This document shows, piece after piece, positions 1 to 9,701 of a stretch of 64,000 nt of DNA (its first letter is position 1; each line of letters opens with the position of its first letter). Below the pieces are notes generated by a model, which saw only the letters and a list, made by a program, of their open reading frames with translations, was not told the DNA's origin and ran no database searches. A program made the position numbers and the translations under genes. The stretch comes from Vreelandella populi (GTDB lineage: Bacteria > Pseudomonadota > Gammaproteobacteria > Pseudomonadales > Halomonadaceae): positions 18,565 through 82,564 of the forward strand of contig NZ_RZHE01000005.1 in the NCBI RefSeq assembly GCF_003989825.1, given 5' to 3'.

Positions 1-24
1 GCGTTGCAAATTATCAACGGCTGA
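1..24 (+). CDS. C-terminal end of an upstream gene, possibly murJ
   Basis: An open frame enters from the left edge and ends at a TGA at 22-24, six bases before ribF. Only seven residues are visible, so the protein cannot be identified from sequence. In Pseudomonas the lipid II flippase gene murJ (mviN) lies directly before ribF, so murJ is the contextual guess. Confidence 0.3.
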   Translation, partial: ALQIING

Positions 25-30
25 GGTGCC

Positions 31-1074
31 ATGCGCGTCATTCGAGGTCTGCACAATCTGGCAGCGGTCAATCAGGGCTGCGTGGCCACCATCGGTAATT
101 TTGATGGTGTGCATCGTGGCCATCAGGCGATCTTGCAGCAGTGTCGCGAGCACGCCGCACGCCTGAACGTGCCGCTAAGCGTCGTGGTGTTCGAGCCCCA
201 GCCGCGCGAATATTTTGCGGGTGACCAAGCCCCGCCGCGATTGACGCGCCTGCGCGAAAAGGTTCGCCTGCTGGGCCAGCATGGGGCGGAGCAGGTGGTG
301 TGCCTGCCTTTCAACAATGCGCTTCGAAGCCTAACCGGCCGTGAATTTATCGATCAGGTGCTGGTCGAGGGGCTGAACGTCAAACACCTGGTGGTTGGCG
401 ATGACTTTCGCTTTGGCTGCGACCGGCAGGGCGATTTTGCGCTACTGGCGGCCGTGGGCGAGAAGTGCGGCTTCGGGGTAGAGCATACCCGCACCTTCAC
501 GGTTGAAGGCGAGCGGGTGTCCAGTTCGCGCGTGCGTACCTTGCTTGCCAGCGGCAATTTTGCAGCGGCGGCCACCCTGTTAGGGCGGGCATATTCGATT
601 GCCGGACGCGTGGTACGTGACCAGCAGCTGGGCCGCACCATTGGTGTGCCTACTGCGAACCTGCCGCTGTTACCCCAGCCGTTAACGCTGCGCGGCGTGT
701 ACGCCGTTGAGGTAGCGCTTGAAAACGGCCAGCGTTACCAGGGCGTTGGCAACATCGGCTTTCGCCCAACGGTTGGCGCCAAGCGGCCAACCCTTGAGGT
801 CCACCTGTTTGATTTTCAGGGAGACCTCTACGGCCAGCGCATGACGGTATTTCCCTGTGCACGGCTACGGGGTGAAGTGAAATTCGACAACTTTGATGCG
901 CTAAAAGCGCAAATTGAGCGCGACCAAGGCCAGGCGCATCGCTATTTTGCGACAGCAGTGACTGACCGTAACAATGCGCTACCGCTGGCCTCGGCCCCGC
1001 TTGGGCGGGTTTCCAAGACAATTTCTTCTGATCCTTCTTCGGCGGATGACGCTGCCGATGCTAACAACGGCTGA
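31..1074 (+). CDS. ribF: Bifunctional riboflavin kinase / FAD synthetase RibF
   Basis: This cytoplasmic enzyme converts riboflavin to FMN and then FAD with ATP. The N-terminal nucleotidyltransferase domain carries the [10 protein letters not shown] signature at residues 22-31. The C-terminal flavokinase domain carries [11 protein letters not shown] at residues 201-211, the usual riboflavin kinase motif. At 347 residues it is slightly longer than typical (about 310) because of a low-complexity Ser/Ala/Asp-rich tail after about residue 315. The ATG follows a GAGGTG-like ribosome site with short spacing. It leads the cluster ribF-ileS-lspA-fkpB-ispH, an order well known from gammaproteobacteria; ileS starts 7 bases after its stop, so co-transcription is likely. 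Confidence 0.96.
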   Translation: MRVIRGLHNLAAVNQGCVATIGNFDGVHRGHQAILQQCREHAARLNVPLSVVVFEPQPREYFAGDQAPPRLTRLREKVRLLGQHGAEQVVCLPFNNALRSLTGREFIDQVLVEGLNVKHLVVGDDFRFGCDRQGDFALLAAVGEKCGFGVEHTRTFTVEGERVSSSRVRTLLASGNFAAAATLLGRAYSIAGRVVRDQQLGRTIGVPTANLPLLPQPLTLRGVYAVEVALENGQRYQGVGNIGFRPTVGAKRPTLEVHLFDFQGDLYGQRMTVFPCARLRGEVKFDNFDALKAQIERDQGQAHRYFATAVTDRNNALPLASAPLGRVSKTISSDPSSADDAADANNG

Positions 1075-1081
1075 CCGAACC

Positions 1082-3913
1082 ATGGACTATAAGCACACGC
1101 TAAACTTGCCTGAAACCGACTTTCCCATGCGTGGCATGTTGCCCAAGCAGGAGCCGGGGCGCGTTTCCCGCTGGCAGGATATGAACCTGTACCAGCGTCT
1201 GCGCGAAGCGCGGGCGGGCGCACCGCTGTTTGTACTGCACGATGGCCCTCCCTACGCCAACGGCAGTATCCATATTGGTCATGCCGTTAATAAAATTTTA
1301 AAAGATATTATCGTTAAATCGAAAAACCTGGCGGGCTTTGATGCGCCTTACGTGCCGGGTTGGGACTGCCACGGTCTGCCCATCGAGCACAAGGTGGAAA
1401 CGACCCACGGTAAACACCTGGCACCGCAAAAAGCGCGCGAGTTGTGCCGCGAGTACGCGGGTGCCCAGGTCGAAACACAGCTGGCCGACTTTGTGCGTCT
1501 GGGGATCATTGGCGACTGGAATCACCCTTACCGCACTATGGACTACGCCAATGAAGCGGGTGAGATTCGCGCCCTGGCCGATATGGTGGAAGCGGGTTAC
1601 GTCTTCAAAGGTCTGAAGCCGGTCAACTGGTGCTTTGACTGTGGCTCGGCCCTGGCCGAAGCGGAAGTCGAGTATCAGGACAAGAAGTCCGATGCGATTG
1701 ATGTCGCCTTCCCGGTGGAAGATGCCGACAAGCTTGCCGCCGCGTTTGGCCTGAGCGAACTGCCCAAGCCCGCGGCCGTCGTGATCTGGACCACCACGCC
1801 CTGGACCATTCCCGCCAACCAGGCGCTTAACGTTCATCCCGAATTTACCTACGCGTTGGTGGATACCGGTGAGCGCCTATTGCTGCTGGCCGAAGAGCTG
1901 GTAGAAAGCTGCCTGGAACGCTTTGGCCTAGAGGGTGAGGTTATCGCCACCACCCAAGGCGAGAAGCTCGATCTGATCAATTTCCGCCATCCGTTCTATG
2001 AGCGGCTGTCGCCGGTGTATCTGGCTGATTATGTCGAGTCGGAAGTGGGCAGCACGGGTATCGTTCACTCGGCGCCTTCTTACGGCCTGGACGACTTCAA
2101 TACCTGCCGCGCCCACGACATGAGCTTTGATGACATGCTGAACCCGGTACAGGGCAACGGCGTGTATGTCGATGACCTACCGTCCTTTGGCGGCCAGATG
2201 ATCTGGAAGGCCAACCCCAACATCATCGAAAAGCTTGCCGAAGTGGGTGCACTGATGGCACATAAGCCCATCGTGCACAGCTACATGCATTGCTGGCGCC
2301 ACAAGACGCCGGTGATCTACCGCGCGACAGCCCAGTGGTTCGTCGGCATGGATATTCAGGGTAAAGATGGCAAGACCCTGCGCGAGCGCGCTCTGGAAGG
2401 CATTGAAGCGACGCAGTTCACGCCCGCCTGGGGCCAGGCGCGTCTGCATAGCATGATCGCCAATCGCCCTGATTGGTGTATCTCGCGCCAGCGTAACTGG
2501 GGCGTGCCGATTCCCTTCTTCCTGCACAAGCAAACTGGCGAGCTGCATCCGCGCACTATTGAGCTGATGGAAGAAGTCGCCAAGCGCGTAGAGGAGCAGG
2601 GCATTGACGCCTGGTTTAACCTGGATGCCTTTGATCTGCTGGGTGCTGAAGCGGCCGACTACGACAAAGTGACCGATACGCTGGATGTCTGGTTTGACTC
2701 CGGCACCACGCACCGCCACGTGCTGCGCGGCTCGCATCCCCATGGCCACGAAAGCGGCCCGCGCGCTGACCTGTACCTGGAGGGCTCGGACCAGCACCGC
2801 GGCTGGTTCCACTCGTCGCTGCTGACCGGCTCGGCAATTGACGGCCATGCGCCATATCGTCAGCTGCTGACTCACGGTTTTACCGTTGATTCACAAGGCC
2901 GCAAGCAGTCCAAATCGCTGGGTAACGTCGTCGCGCCGCAGTCGGTGATGGACAAGCTGGGTGCGGATATTCTGCGTCTTTGGGTGGCCTCGACCGATTA
3001 CTCCAATGAAATGGCCGTGTCTGATGAGATCCTCAAGCGCACGGCGGATGTGTACCGGCGTATTCGTAACACGTCGCGTTTCCTTCTGGGCAACCTGAAC
3101 GGCTTTGACCCGGCGCGCGATATGGTAGCTTTCGAAGATATGATCGCTCTGGATCGTTGGGTCGTTGACCGTGCGCTGCAGCTGCAGGAGCGCATTCAGA
3201 AAGCGTACGACGAATACCGCTTCCTGGACGTTTACCAGCAGGTGCATACCTTCTGCGCGCGTGACCTGGGTGGCTTCTACCTGGATATCATCAAAGATCG
3301 CCAGTACACCACTCAGCCTGATTCACTGGCACGCCGCAGCTGTCAGAGCGCGCTCTATCACGTTGTCGAGGCGCTATCCCGCTGGGTCGCACCGATCCTC
3401 TCTTTCACCGCGGAGGAGATCTACGAGCATATCCCGGGCGAGCGTGGCGATAGCGTGCTGCTGGAAACCTACTATACCGGCCTGAAGCCCCTTGATGCCG
3501 ACGCCGAGATGGGGCGCGAGTACTGGGAGGCCGTACTAGAGGTCAAACAGGCGGTGAATAAGCGCCTGGAAGAAGCACGCAGTGAAGGCGCAATCAAAGG
3601 CTCGCTGGATAGCGAAGTCACCCTTTACGTCAGCGACGAACTCAATGCGTTGCTGTCACGACTGGGCGACGAGCTGCGCTTTGTGCTGATCACTTCTGAA
3701 GCGACTCTCAAGCCGCTTGCGGATGCCGAGGCATCTGCCTATAGCGAGCTTGAAGGACTCAAGGTAGCGGTTGTGGCCAGTACGTTTGATAAGTGCGAGC
3801 GCAGCTGGGAGCGTCGCCCGGACGTAGGCACGCATCCTGAGCATCCTACGCTGTGCGAGCGCTCGATTCTTAATCTGCCGGATGGCCCGGGTGAGGTGCG
3901 TCGCTATGCCTGA
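1082..3913 (+). CDS. ileS: Isoleucyl-tRNA synthetase IleS
   Basis: This class I synthetase charges tRNA-Ile and edits misactivated valine. The HIGH motif is at residues 64-67 and the KMSKS-type loop reads KQSKS at 608-612. The 943-residue length fits the bacterial family (E. coli 938). I chose the ATG at 1082 because the protein then opens with [18 protein letters not shown], the canonical IleS N-terminus; in-frame ATGs at 1046 and 1058 are alternatives. In E. coli the C-terminal zinc knuckle has two CxxC pairs. Here they read C905-E-R-S908 and C925-E-R-S928, so the second cysteine of each pair is serine. The last 8 bases overlap the proposed lspA start. Confidence 0.97.
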   Translation: MDYKHTLNLPETDFPMRGMLPKQEPGRVSRWQDMNLYQRLREARAGAPLFVLHDGPPYANGSIHIGHAVNKILKDIIVKSKNLAGFDAPYVPGWDCHGLPIEHKVETTHGKHLAPQKARELCREYAGAQVETQLADFVRLGIIGDWNHPYRTMDYANEAGEIRALADMVEAGYVFKGLKPVNWCFDCGSALAEAEVEYQDKKSDAIDVAFPVEDADKLAAAFGLSELPKPAAVVIWTTTPWTIPANQALNVHPEFTYALVDTGERLLLLAEELVESCLERFGLEGEVIATTQGEKLDLINFRHPFYERLSPVYLADYVESEVGSTGIVHSAPSYGLDDFNTCRAHDMSFDDMLNPVQGNGVYVDDLPSFGGQMIWKANPNIIEKLAEVGALMAHKPIVHSYMHCWRHKTPVIYRATAQWFVGMDIQGKDGKTLRERALEGIEATQFTPAWGQARLHSMIANRPDWCISRQRNWGVPIPFFLHKQTGELHPRTIELMEEVAKRVEEQGIDAWFNLDAFDLLGAEAADYDKVTDTLDVWFDSGTTHRHVLRGSHPHGHESGPRADLYLEGSDQHRGWFHSSLLTGSAIDGHAPYRQLLTHGFTVDSQGRKQSKSLGNVVAPQSVMDKLGADILRLWVASTDYSNEMAVSDEILKRTADVYRRIRNTSRFLLGNLNGFDPARDMVAFEDMIALDRWVVDRALQLQERIQKAYDEYRFLDVYQQVHTFCARDLGGFYLDIIKDRQYTTQPDSLARRSCQSALYHVVEALSRWVAPILSFTAEEIYEHIPGERGDSVLLETYYTGLKPLDADAEMGREYWEAVLEVKQAVNKRLEEARSEGAIKGSLDSEVTLYVSDELNALLSRLGDELRFVLITSEATLKPLADAEASAYSELEGLKVAVVASTFDKCERSWERRPDVGTHPEHPTLCERSILNLPDGPGEVRRYA

Positions 3914-4451
3914 GTCCAAGGAGCCCGTCTCTTCTTCCAGCGCCTGGCCGCCCATGCGGCAGCCGCTGCGCTGGCTGTGGGTGGCGGTCGCCGTTATCGT
4001 GCTGGATTTGGCTACCAAGGCGCTTGCCAGCAGCCAGTTGGGTTACCTGCAACCGGTGGAAGTGCTGCCGTTTTTTAACCTGACGTTAATGCACAACACC
4101 GGCGCGGCCTTCAGCTTTCTGGCCACCCACCCTGGCTGGCAGCGCTGGTTTTTTGCGCTGATTGCGATTGGAGCGAGCGTAGGCTTAACCATCTGGCTTT
4201 CGCGCATCAGGGCCGATGAGAAGGTGCTGGCCATTTCTCTGCCGCTGATTATCGGCGGGGCGCTGGGTAATCTTTATGACCGCCTGGTGCACGGCTATGT
4301 GGTCGATTTCCTGTCGTTTCATGTGGCAGGCTGGTATTACCCGGCCTTTAACGTGGCGGATATCGCGATTACCCTGGGAGCCATCGGCTTGATTTGGGAG
4401 TCCATCATGGGTGACCGGCGGCGCAGAAAGGCCCATCGGACGACGGCTTAA
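3906..4451 (+). CDS. lspA: Lipoprotein signal peptidase LspA (signal peptidase II)
   Basis: This inner-membrane aspartyl protease removes signal peptides from diacylglyceryl-prolipoproteins, such as TssJ and BamD encoded in this window. The family blocks are present: NTGAAFS, GNLYDR, VVDF with catalytic Asp134, and FNVAD with catalytic Asp152. Four hydrophobic segments are visible in 181 residues. The ATG at 3906 lies in the end of ileS (8-base overlap) behind a GAGGTG ribosome site. An in-frame ATG at 3882 would add eight residues but has no better ribosome site. A short polar N-terminus rich in Ser and Pro precedes the first membrane segment. Confidence 0.95.
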   Translation: MPESKEPVSSSSAWPPMRQPLRWLWVAVAVIVLDLATKALASSQLGYLQPVEVLPFFNLTLMHNTGAAFSFLATHPGWQRWFFALIAIGASVGLTIWLSRIRADEKVLAISLPLIIGGALGNLYDRLVHGYVVDFLSFHVAGWYYPAFNVADIAITLGAIGLIWESIMGDRRRRKAHRTTA

Positions 4452-4545
4452 AAACTGTTTAGGTCAGACAAGACTCCATCAGGTCAATGTCTGGCCAAGC
4501 CTTGGTTGGGTTAAGCCAGGGCGTAACCATATAGCGAGCAGCGTA

Positions 4546-4992
4546 ATGAGTGATTACCTGATTGATGACGGGATGGAAGTGACCCTACACTTCACCTTGA
4601 AACTTGAAGATGGCACGGTGGTGGATTCAACCAAGGAAAAGGCACCGGCTACCTTTCAGTATGGCGATGGCAATTTGCCCCCGGGCTTTGAGCATCCCAT
4701 TAAAGGCATGGCTGCGGGCCAAAACGGGTCGTTTCAAATAACCCCTGAGCATGCGTTTGGCCAGCACAACCCGCAGAATATTCAGACGTTGAAACGGTCA
4801 GATTTTGGTGACGAAGCGCCCGAGCAGGGAATGGTCATGTCATTTGCCGATAAGGCGGGAACGGAACTGCCCGGCGTGGTCAAAACCATCGAGGGCGACC
4901 GGGTTGAAGTAGACTTCAATCATCCGTTGGCAGGGCGTACGCTGACCTTTGAGGTTGAAGTACTCGACGTCAAACCTGTCACCACGCACTAA
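4546..4992 (+). CDS. fkpB: FKBP-type peptidyl-prolyl isomerase, SlpA/FkpB type
   Basis: This 148-residue FKBP-family protein has the inserted-flap (SlyD-like) architecture. It opens with a stretch typical of SlpA, followed by FTLKLEDGTVVDST, then a PPGFEHPIKGM block and a central flap insertion with AFGQHNPQNIQ. E. coli SlpA is 149 residues. The start at ATG 4546 matches the family N-terminus; the frame stays open upstream without coding character. It sits between lspA and ispH, its normal neighbours. The role is prolyl isomerisation and chaperoning in the cytoplasm; the physiological client is unknown. Its stop codon lies inside a 14-base tandem duplication. Confidence 0.92.
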   Translation: MSDYLIDDGMEVTLHFTLKLEDGTVVDSTKEKAPATFQYGDGNLPPGFEHPIKGMAAGQNGSFQITPEHAFGQHNPQNIQTLKRSDFGDEAPEQGMVMSFADKAGTELPGVVKTIEGDRVEVDFNHPLAGRTLTFEVEVLDVKPVTTH

Positions 4993-5010
4993 TCTACACG
5001 CACTAATCTA
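4983..5010. repeat. 14-base perfect tandem duplication over the fkpB stop codon
   Basis: The unit CACGCACTAATCTA occurs twice head to tail at 4983-4996 and 4997-5010. The first copy contains the fkpB stop codon (4990-4992). It looks like a small slippage duplication. Confidence 0.9.
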
Positions 5011-5066
5011 TTAGTTATTCTGGTTTACTGTTCATCAACGATGCGGCTACGCATCAAGGCGCTATT

Positions 5067-6044
5067 ATGCAATCGACGCAAGCACAGCCCATACAGATCA
5101 AATTGGCCAATCCGCGTGGTTTTTGTGCCGGCGTGGATCGCGCTATCGATATCGTCAACCGGGCACTGGATGTATTCGGGCCGCCCATCTATGTCCGCCA
5201 TGAGGTAGTGCATAACCGCTTTGTGGTGGAAACCCTGCGCGAGCGCGGGGCTGTCTTTGTTGAAGAACTCGACGAAGTGCCGGATGACGTGATCGTTATC
5301 TTCTCGGCTCACGGTGTCTCCCAGGCCGTGCAGGCTGATGCTGAACGGCGTGGGCTGAAAGTGTTTGATGCCACCTGCCCGCTGGTCACCAAGGTACATT
5401 TGGAAGTCCTGCGTTACGCCAAGCGAGGCCATGAGTGCGTGCTGATCGGGCACGCGGGCCACCCGGAAGTAGAAGGCACCATGGGGCGCTATGATACTTC
5501 GCATGGTGGGCATATCTACCTGGTGGAGGACGAGCAAGACGTCGCCAATCTGGCGGTCAACGATCCTTCGAAGCTGGCGTTTGTCACCCAGACGACGCTG
5601 TCGATGGATGACACAGCCAAAGTGATCGACGCGCTGCGCGAGAAATTCCCCGAGATCAGCGGGCCTCGCAAGGACGATATTTGCTATGCCACGCAAAATC
5701 GTCAGGACGCGGTGCGCGAGCTGGCCGCTGACAGCGATCTAGTACTCGTGGTGGGAAGCCCCAATAGCTCCAACTCCAACCGCCTGCGCGAGCTATCAGA
5801 GCGGATGGGCACGCCAGCCTACTTGATCGATAACGCTGATCAAATTGAGGCTGCCTGGCTTGAAAGTGTAGGCCGTATCGGCGTTACCGCGGGTGCTAGT
5901 GCCCCCGAGGTGCTGGTAAAAGGAGTAGTTGCCAAGCTGCAATCCTTGGGGGCCGCCGTGCCTGAAGAATTGCTTGGCCGGGAAGAGAACATTACCTTCT
6001 CCATGCCTAAAGAGCTTCGCGAGCAGGTAATTGTTAGCAGCTGA
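5067..6044 (+). CDS. ispH: 4-hydroxy-3-methylbut-2-enyl diphosphate reductase IspH
   Basis: This iron-sulfur enzyme carries out the last step of the MEP isoprenoid pathway, giving IPP and DMAPP. The three conserved iron-sulfur cysteines are C20 (in [10 protein letters not shown]), C104 (DATCPLV) and C206 (ICYATQNRQ). The [10 protein letters not shown] substrate-site block is also present. The 325-residue length is normal, with a short N-terminal extension before the usual start region. An AAGGCG ribosome site precedes the ATG. A 6-bp hairpin (GATGCG/CGCATC, 5040-5055) lies just upstream in the presumed leader. It closes the housekeeping cluster before the pilin genes. Confidence 0.97.
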   Translation: MQSTQAQPIQIKLANPRGFCAGVDRAIDIVNRALDVFGPPIYVRHEVVHNRFVVETLRERGAVFVEELDEVPDDVIVIFSAHGVSQAVQADAERRGLKVFDATCPLVTKVHLEVLRYAKRGHECVLIGHAGHPEVEGTMGRYDTSHGGHIYLVEDEQDVANLAVNDPSKLAFVTQTTLSMDDTAKVIDALREKFPEISGPRKDDICYATQNRQDAVRELAADSDLVLVVGSPNSSNSNRLRELSERMGTPAYLIDNADQIEAAWLESVGRIGVTAGASAPEVLVKGVVAKLQSLGAAVPEELLGREENITFSMPKELREQVIVSS

Positions 6045-6104
6045 TGCTGCGTATCGGTTTCTGACATACTCAATACGTATGGGTGGCTGAGACAGGAGCC
6101 CCAT

Positions 6105-6509
6105 TTGGCGTTTTTGGTTTACCCCGTCCCGTTACGCGCTGGCTACCCGGTAGGTGGCCAGCGCGGCTTTACACTGATTGAGTTAGTGGTGGTGTTGGCC
6201 ATTCTTGGCCTGCTAGCTGCCATGGCGTACCCCAGTTTTACCCGTCAACTCCAATCGTCCATGCGTACCGATGCCCATGCGGGGCTCTTGAAGGCGGCCG
6301 CTGAGCTGGAACGCTGCCATACCCGTACCTTTGCCTACCATGAGTGCACCATTACGCGCGAGTCGCCAGACCGGCGCTACACCATTACTCCCACAGAAAT
6401 TACGGCACATACCTACCTGATAAGCGCCTCCTCGGCGCAGGATGATGGCTGTGAAAGCGCCATAACGCTTGATAGTCGTGGGGAGCGTTTGCCCGAGGCC
6501 TGCTGGTAG
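6105..6509 (+). CDS. pilE: Type IV minor pilin, PilE-like
   Basis: This 134-residue prepilin has a 21-residue leader ending at Gly21, followed by mature FTLIE with Glu at position 5, the signature for PilD cleavage and N-methylation. A hydrophobic helix of about 20 residues follows. The globular part has cysteines that could form the usual C-terminal disulfide. The start is a TTG, chosen because AGGAG sits 6 bases upstream and no ATG lies between it and the cleavage site. Next to ispH is where pilE lies in Pseudomonas aeruginosa, which supports the name; a FimU-like identity is the alternative. It is followed with zero spacing by the pilV-like gene. Confidence 0.8.
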   Translation: MAFLVYPVPLRAGYPVGGQRGFTLIELVVVLAILGLLAAMAYPSFTRQLQSSMRTDAHAGLLKAAAELERCHTRTFAYHECTITRESPDRRYTITPTEITAHTYLISASSAQDDGCESAITLDSRGERLPEACW

Positions 6510-6929
6510 ATGCCGCGCCAGGCGGGGTTTTCGCTGGTAGAGGCGCTGATAGCACTGGTGCTGTTGGCGTTTGGGCTGATAGGCATCGCGGCAATGCAGT
6601 TGACGTCACTGCAGGGCGCCGCCGCTGGTTTTCAGCGTTCAGTAGCCAGCTTGGCAGCGATTGATGCTCAAGAGCGCGCCTGGGCGCGGCTTTCAACTGC
6701 GCAAAGTTGTCAGCGTATTGACCTGACAGCATTGGAGCGTGATTGGCAAGCGCAGTGGCTTGAAGATGCCCATGCGCCGCTTGGTAATGCCGCAGGTACT
6801 ATTAGTCGCGCTGTAATACATGACAGCTGCCAGTTGACGGTTACTATCGTGGTTAAAGCGCGTGCCTCAGAAGATACTGAGGAGCGCTTCGACTACATGT
6901 TTACCCTGCCGGCGTGGGAGGAAACCTAG
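6510..6929 (+). CDS. pilV: Type IV minor pilin, PilV-like
   Basis: This 139-residue prepilin has a very short leader (MPRQAG) and then FSLVEALIALVLLAFGLIG, the pattern of PilV-type pseudopilins (Glu5 conserved). Its ATG directly follows the stop of the upstream pilin gene, and its stop overlaps the GTG of the next gene by one base, so the four pilin genes are translationally coupled. Minor pilins such as PilV form the priming tip complex of type IV pili. Identity beyond the N-terminus rests on gene order and size. Confidence 0.8.
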   Translation: MPRQAGFSLVEALIALVLLAFGLIGIAAMQLTSLQGAAAGFQRSVASLAAIDAQERAWARLSTAQSCQRIDLTALERDWQAQWLEDAHAPLGNAAGTISRAVIHDSCQLTVTIVVKARASEDTEERFDYMFTLPAWEET

Positions 6930-7393
6930 TGCTTTACAGGCGCCAAGCTGGCTTTACCCTGGTTGAGTTGATGGTTGCCATGGCGATTGGCACCATCATC
7001 ATTCTGGGAGCCGGGCAGCTGTTATTGACCACGTTTACCACCTTTGAACGTGTGGATACGCTAAGCCGCCAGCAAGAGGCGCTGATCTTTGCCGCCCAGA
7101 CGCTCACGCGGGATATTCGCCGGGGCCAGGGGCATCTTTATGAGATCAACGACTCACTGGTAGACGATGCCACCTGCGCCTTGCGCCGAGACAGTCAGCC
7201 GCTGATTGAAGGGCTTTATAAAGGTAGTAATAAGTGCTCGGCCATTACGCTTTTCGATAAAGATGCCCAGGGTATTGCGGGGCTTCACCACGTCACGCTC
7301 ACGTTTGCAGGCGATAGCCAGCGTTCCTTTTCATGGCACGTCATGCAGCGTGATCAGATAACCAATCTCGCCCTCCCGGATGATGGATTATGA
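6929..7393 (+). CDS. pilW: Type IV minor pilin, PilW-like
   Basis: This 154-residue prepilin is cleaved after Gly in RRQAG, followed by FTLVELMVAMAIGTIIILGA, a standard class III signal plus hydrophobic helix. The PilW family is usually longer (about 250-350 residues), so this is a short member; a C-terminal reduction relative to PilW is likely. I chose GTG at 6929, which overlaps the previous stop as TAGTG and follows a GGGAGGA ribosome site by 6 bases. An upstream in-frame GTG (6914) lies inside that ribosome site. The stop overlaps the next gene as ATGA. Confidence 0.78.
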   Translation: MLYRRQAGFTLVELMVAMAIGTIIILGAGQLLLTTFTTFERVDTLSRQQEALIFAAQTLTRDIRRGQGHLYEINDSLVDDATCALRRDSQPLIEGLYKGSNKCSAITLFDKDAQGIAGLHHVTLTFAGDSQRSFSWHVMQRDQITNLALPDDGL

Positions 7394-7911
7394 AGCATCA
7401 ACAGGGCGCTGCGTTGGTGATCGTGATGGGGCTTCTATCCGCAGCGCTGCTGGTGGGTGTGGCGAGCATGCGGTCCGCGTTGGTGGACGAGCGTTTAGCG
7501 GGTAATTTTCGTGCCTATGTACAGGCGCAAATGGTGGAGGAGAGCTTGCTAGTCGCCGTGGCAAGCCATCACCACACCACTCAGCGGGACGCACTTTTTA
7601 CCCGGTTGTCAGAGGTTCTAGGTAGTGGCGATCATTATCAACTTCAAGAAAAGCAGTTAGCTGAATTGCTTGGCGCGGGCACGCTTGAAGTACTTTCAAG
7701 CCATTTACCGTTTACTCAAAAGACTGCTGACGGTAACCCACAGGCAAATAGCCTTGCCGTTGCTATCAAGAAGCTTGATAGCAAACGTATGGCCGTTACG
7801 GTGAGCCGCCATGGCCAGGCTGGCACTCAGTCGGATACCCCATCCCAGGCGCAGCTGGTGTTTGTTCAAATGGATGCTGAGCCTCGCTGGCATCTGAACA
7901 GCTTTCACTGA
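7390..7911 (+). CDS. pilX: Type IV pilus assembly protein, PilX-like
   Basis: The N-terminus QQGAALVIVMGLLSAALLVG followed by MRSALVDERLAGN is the PilX_N signature, with the Gly-Ala-Ala cleavage context typical of PilX. It is 173 residues long and begins by an ATGA overlap with pilW. PilX works with PilV, PilW and PilE and normally with the large tip adhesin PilY1. No pilY1 follows; the next gene is trpS. A weak hairpin (CGCCAC/GTGGCG, about 7918-7936) follows the gene. Confidence 0.8.
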   Translation: MKHQQGAALVIVMGLLSAALLVGVASMRSALVDERLAGNFRAYVQAQMVEESLLVAVASHHHTTQRDALFTRLSEVLGSGDHYQLQEKQLAELLGAGTLEVLSSHLPFTQKTADGNPQANSLAVAIKKLDSKRMAVTVSRHGQAGTQSDTPSQAQLVFVQMDAEPRWHLNSFH

Positions 7912-7975
7912 TGCTATTCGCCACGCGATAGGTGGCGCGTTATCATAGGATTATTTGCCCAAGAGCCTGAATACA

Positions 7976-8998
7976 ATGAGTCAAACTGCTAAAACCCGCG
8001 TCCTGACGGGTATTACCACTACTGGTACGCCGCATTTAGGTAACTATGTCGGGGCCATCAAGCCGGCTATTGAAGCAAGCCAGGATCCTAACGTGCAGTC
8101 GTTCTATTTTCTGGCCGATTACCACGCGCTGATCAAGTGCCAGGATCCCAAGCGCGTGCAGGAATCGCGCTTGGAGATCGCGGCCACCTGGCTGGCATTG
8201 GGACTGGATACCGACAACGCGATTTTTTACCGCCAGTCTGATTTGATTGAAGTTCAGGAACTTTCCTGGATGCTCTCTTGCGTATGCGCCAAGGGGTTGA
8301 TGAACCGGGCTCACGCCTATAAGGCAGCCGTTGCAGAGAATGAAGAGGCGGGCGATCAGGACGCCGATAAAGGGATTACCATGGGGCTGTTCGGCTATCC
8401 GGTGCTGATGGCTGCCGATATTCTGATGTTCAACGCCAATAAAGTACCTGTCGGGCGCGATCAGATTCAGCATATCGAAATGGCGCGTGATATGGCGGGG
8501 CGTTTCAATCACCTTTATAAAGGCCAGTACTTTACCCTGCCAGAAGCCGTGGTGAGTGAGAAGGGCGAGGTGTTGAAGGGATTGGATGGGCGCAAGATGT
8601 CCAAAAGCTATAACAACACCATTCCGCTATTTTCGCCTGAGAAAAAACTGCAGAAGTTGGTGCGCAAGATCAAGACCAACTCCCTGGAGCCAGGTGAGCC
8701 CAAAGACCCGGATACCTGTACGTTATTTCAAATTTATTCGGCGTTTGCCAGCGAAAGTGAAACCGCGGCCATGCGTGAGCAGTACGCAGAGGGTATTGGC
8801 TGGGGGGATGCCAAAAACCAGGTCTTTGACTATCTCAACGCACACCTGGCCGCCCCGCGTGAGCGCTACAATGCGTTGATGGAAGACCCCGCCTATATCG
8901 AAAGCGTGCTGCAAAAAGGCGCTCAACGCGCGCGTGAAGAAGCGGCTATTACCATGGATAGGCTGCGCAGTGCTGTAGGGCTTGGGCGCTTTATATAG
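7976..8998 (+). CDS. trpS: Tryptophanyl-tRNA synthetase TrpS
   Basis: This class I synthetase charges tRNA-Trp. The N-terminal block [16 protein letters not shown] contains the HIGH-equivalent (PHLGN), and KMSKS is at residues 207-211. It is 340 residues long, near the E. coli length of 334. I chose ATG 7976, giving [12 protein letters not shown]; an in-frame TTG at 7955 has no recognisable ribosome site. It is followed by a strong terminator shared with the convergent hcp gene, so it marks the left edge of the T6SS locus. Confidence 0.95.
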   Translation: MSQTAKTRVLTGITTTGTPHLGNYVGAIKPAIEASQDPNVQSFYFLADYHALIKCQDPKRVQESRLEIAATWLALGLDTDNAIFYRQSDLIEVQELSWMLSCVCAKGLMNRAHAYKAAVAENEEAGDQDADKGITMGLFGYPVLMAADILMFNANKVPVGRDQIQHIEMARDMAGRFNHLYKGQYFTLPEAVVSEKGEVLKGLDGRKMSKSYNNTIPLFSPEKKLQKLVRKIKTNSLEPGEPKDPDTCTLFQIYSAFASESETAAMREQYAEGIGWGDAKNQVFDYLNAHLAAPRERYNALMEDPAYIESVLQKGAQRAREEAAITMDRLRSAVGLGRFI

Positions 8999-9019
8999 AG
9001 CCTTTAAGTATTACCCACT

Positions 9020-9056
9020 AAAAACCCCTCCCAGCTCAGCTGGAAGGGGTTTTTTA
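9020..9056. terminator. Bidirectional terminator between trpS and hcp
   Basis: A GC-rich stem (AAAACCCCT... paired with ...AGGGGTTTT, with CCAGCT/AGCTGG inside) is flanked by A and T runs on both sides. It lies between the convergent genes trpS (+) and hcp (-) and can serve both. Confidence 0.85.
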
Positions 9057-9076
9057 ATGCGAGCATCAAAAAAGGC

Positions 9077-9595
9077 TTAGCCTTCGATGGGTGCGCGCCA
9101 GTCGTCCGAGCCAGAAGTGCCAGCAACGGTGTGTTCCCAATCAATCTTGCGGTACGCCAGAGAAACGTCCATCAGCTGGGTAAACTCAGCCTTGTTGATG
9201 TCCTGAGCGTGCGGCATGCGCAGGTTGATATCCACGATAGTGGCATCGGTCAGCGTAGTGGTGAAGAAGTGCTCCTGCTTACCTTCAACGGAGGTGCGGT
9301 ACCATTTCAGCGCAACGTTCGGCAGCATTTCACCAGAGGCGAGTGCGTTGTACATCAGCGGCACGGCCTTGTTCAGGGCGACCGTAAAGACAAACGGCTT
9401 ATGAGCACGCTGGCCGGAAGGCTGGCCTGACTGCGGGTCGGTCGGCACGGTGACGACGTGCTTGAACTCTTGTACCAGCATTTCATCTTCATGGCCTTCA
9501 ACGTAGATGTTGCCTACGGAATCAGGGGTGAACGCGCCGGCAGTGATGTTGCCCTGAGTCTGGCCTTCAATGCTGATATAACATGGTGTTGGCAT
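9077..9595 (-). CDS. hcp: T6SS tube protein Hcp (TssD)
   Basis: Hcp hexamers stack into the inner tube that the T6SS fires. The 172-residue protein opens with MPTPCYISIEGQTQGNITAG, the Hcp1-like start, and continues with typical Hcp blocks (VEGHEDEMLVQEF, HKPFVFTVALNKAVPLMYNAL, FFTTTLTDATIVDI). The start at 9595 is set by an AAGGAG ribosome site 6 bases upstream; a further upstream in-frame ATG (9631) falls in the leader. It is divergent from the main tss operon, as an independently controlled gene. A sigma-54 type promoter and upstream palindromes precede it, and the operon encodes the matching activator VasH. Confidence 0.96.
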   Translation of the reverse strand: MPTPCYISIEGQTQGNITAGAFTPDSVGNIYVEGHEDEMLVQEFKHVVTVPTDPQSGQPSGQRAHKPFVFTVALNKAVPLMYNALASGEMLPNVALKWYRTSVEGKQEHFFTTTLTDATIVDINLRMPHAQDINKAEFTQLMDVSLAYRKIDWEHTVAGTSGSDDWRAPIEG

Positions 9596-9648
9596 GGTCT
9601 GCTCCTTGACGAAAAAGTCATTAATGTCCAACGGACACGAGTATATAA

Positions 9649-9665
9649 GGCAAATCTTATGCCAA
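9649..9665 (-). promoter_or_regulatory. Sigma-54 (-24/-12) promoter of hcp
   Basis: Read on the minus strand the site is TTGGCATAAGATTTGCC. The invariant GG (-24) and GC (-12) are separated by exactly 10 bases, as sigma-54 requires, and most flanking consensus bases match. The predicted start is near 9638, giving a leader of about 43 bases to the hcp ATG. Confidence 0.75.
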
Positions 9666-9701
9666 ATGTATTAATTTATTTTAATTCAACAGTTTGTGGA
9701 T

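Noticed and set aside
1298..1837. Long minus-strand open frames inside ileS, vgrG (31248-32084), clpV (21174-22019) and similar high-GC genes
   Set aside because: They are antisense shadows of strongly supported genes, show no family features, and are expected in GC-rich coding DNA.
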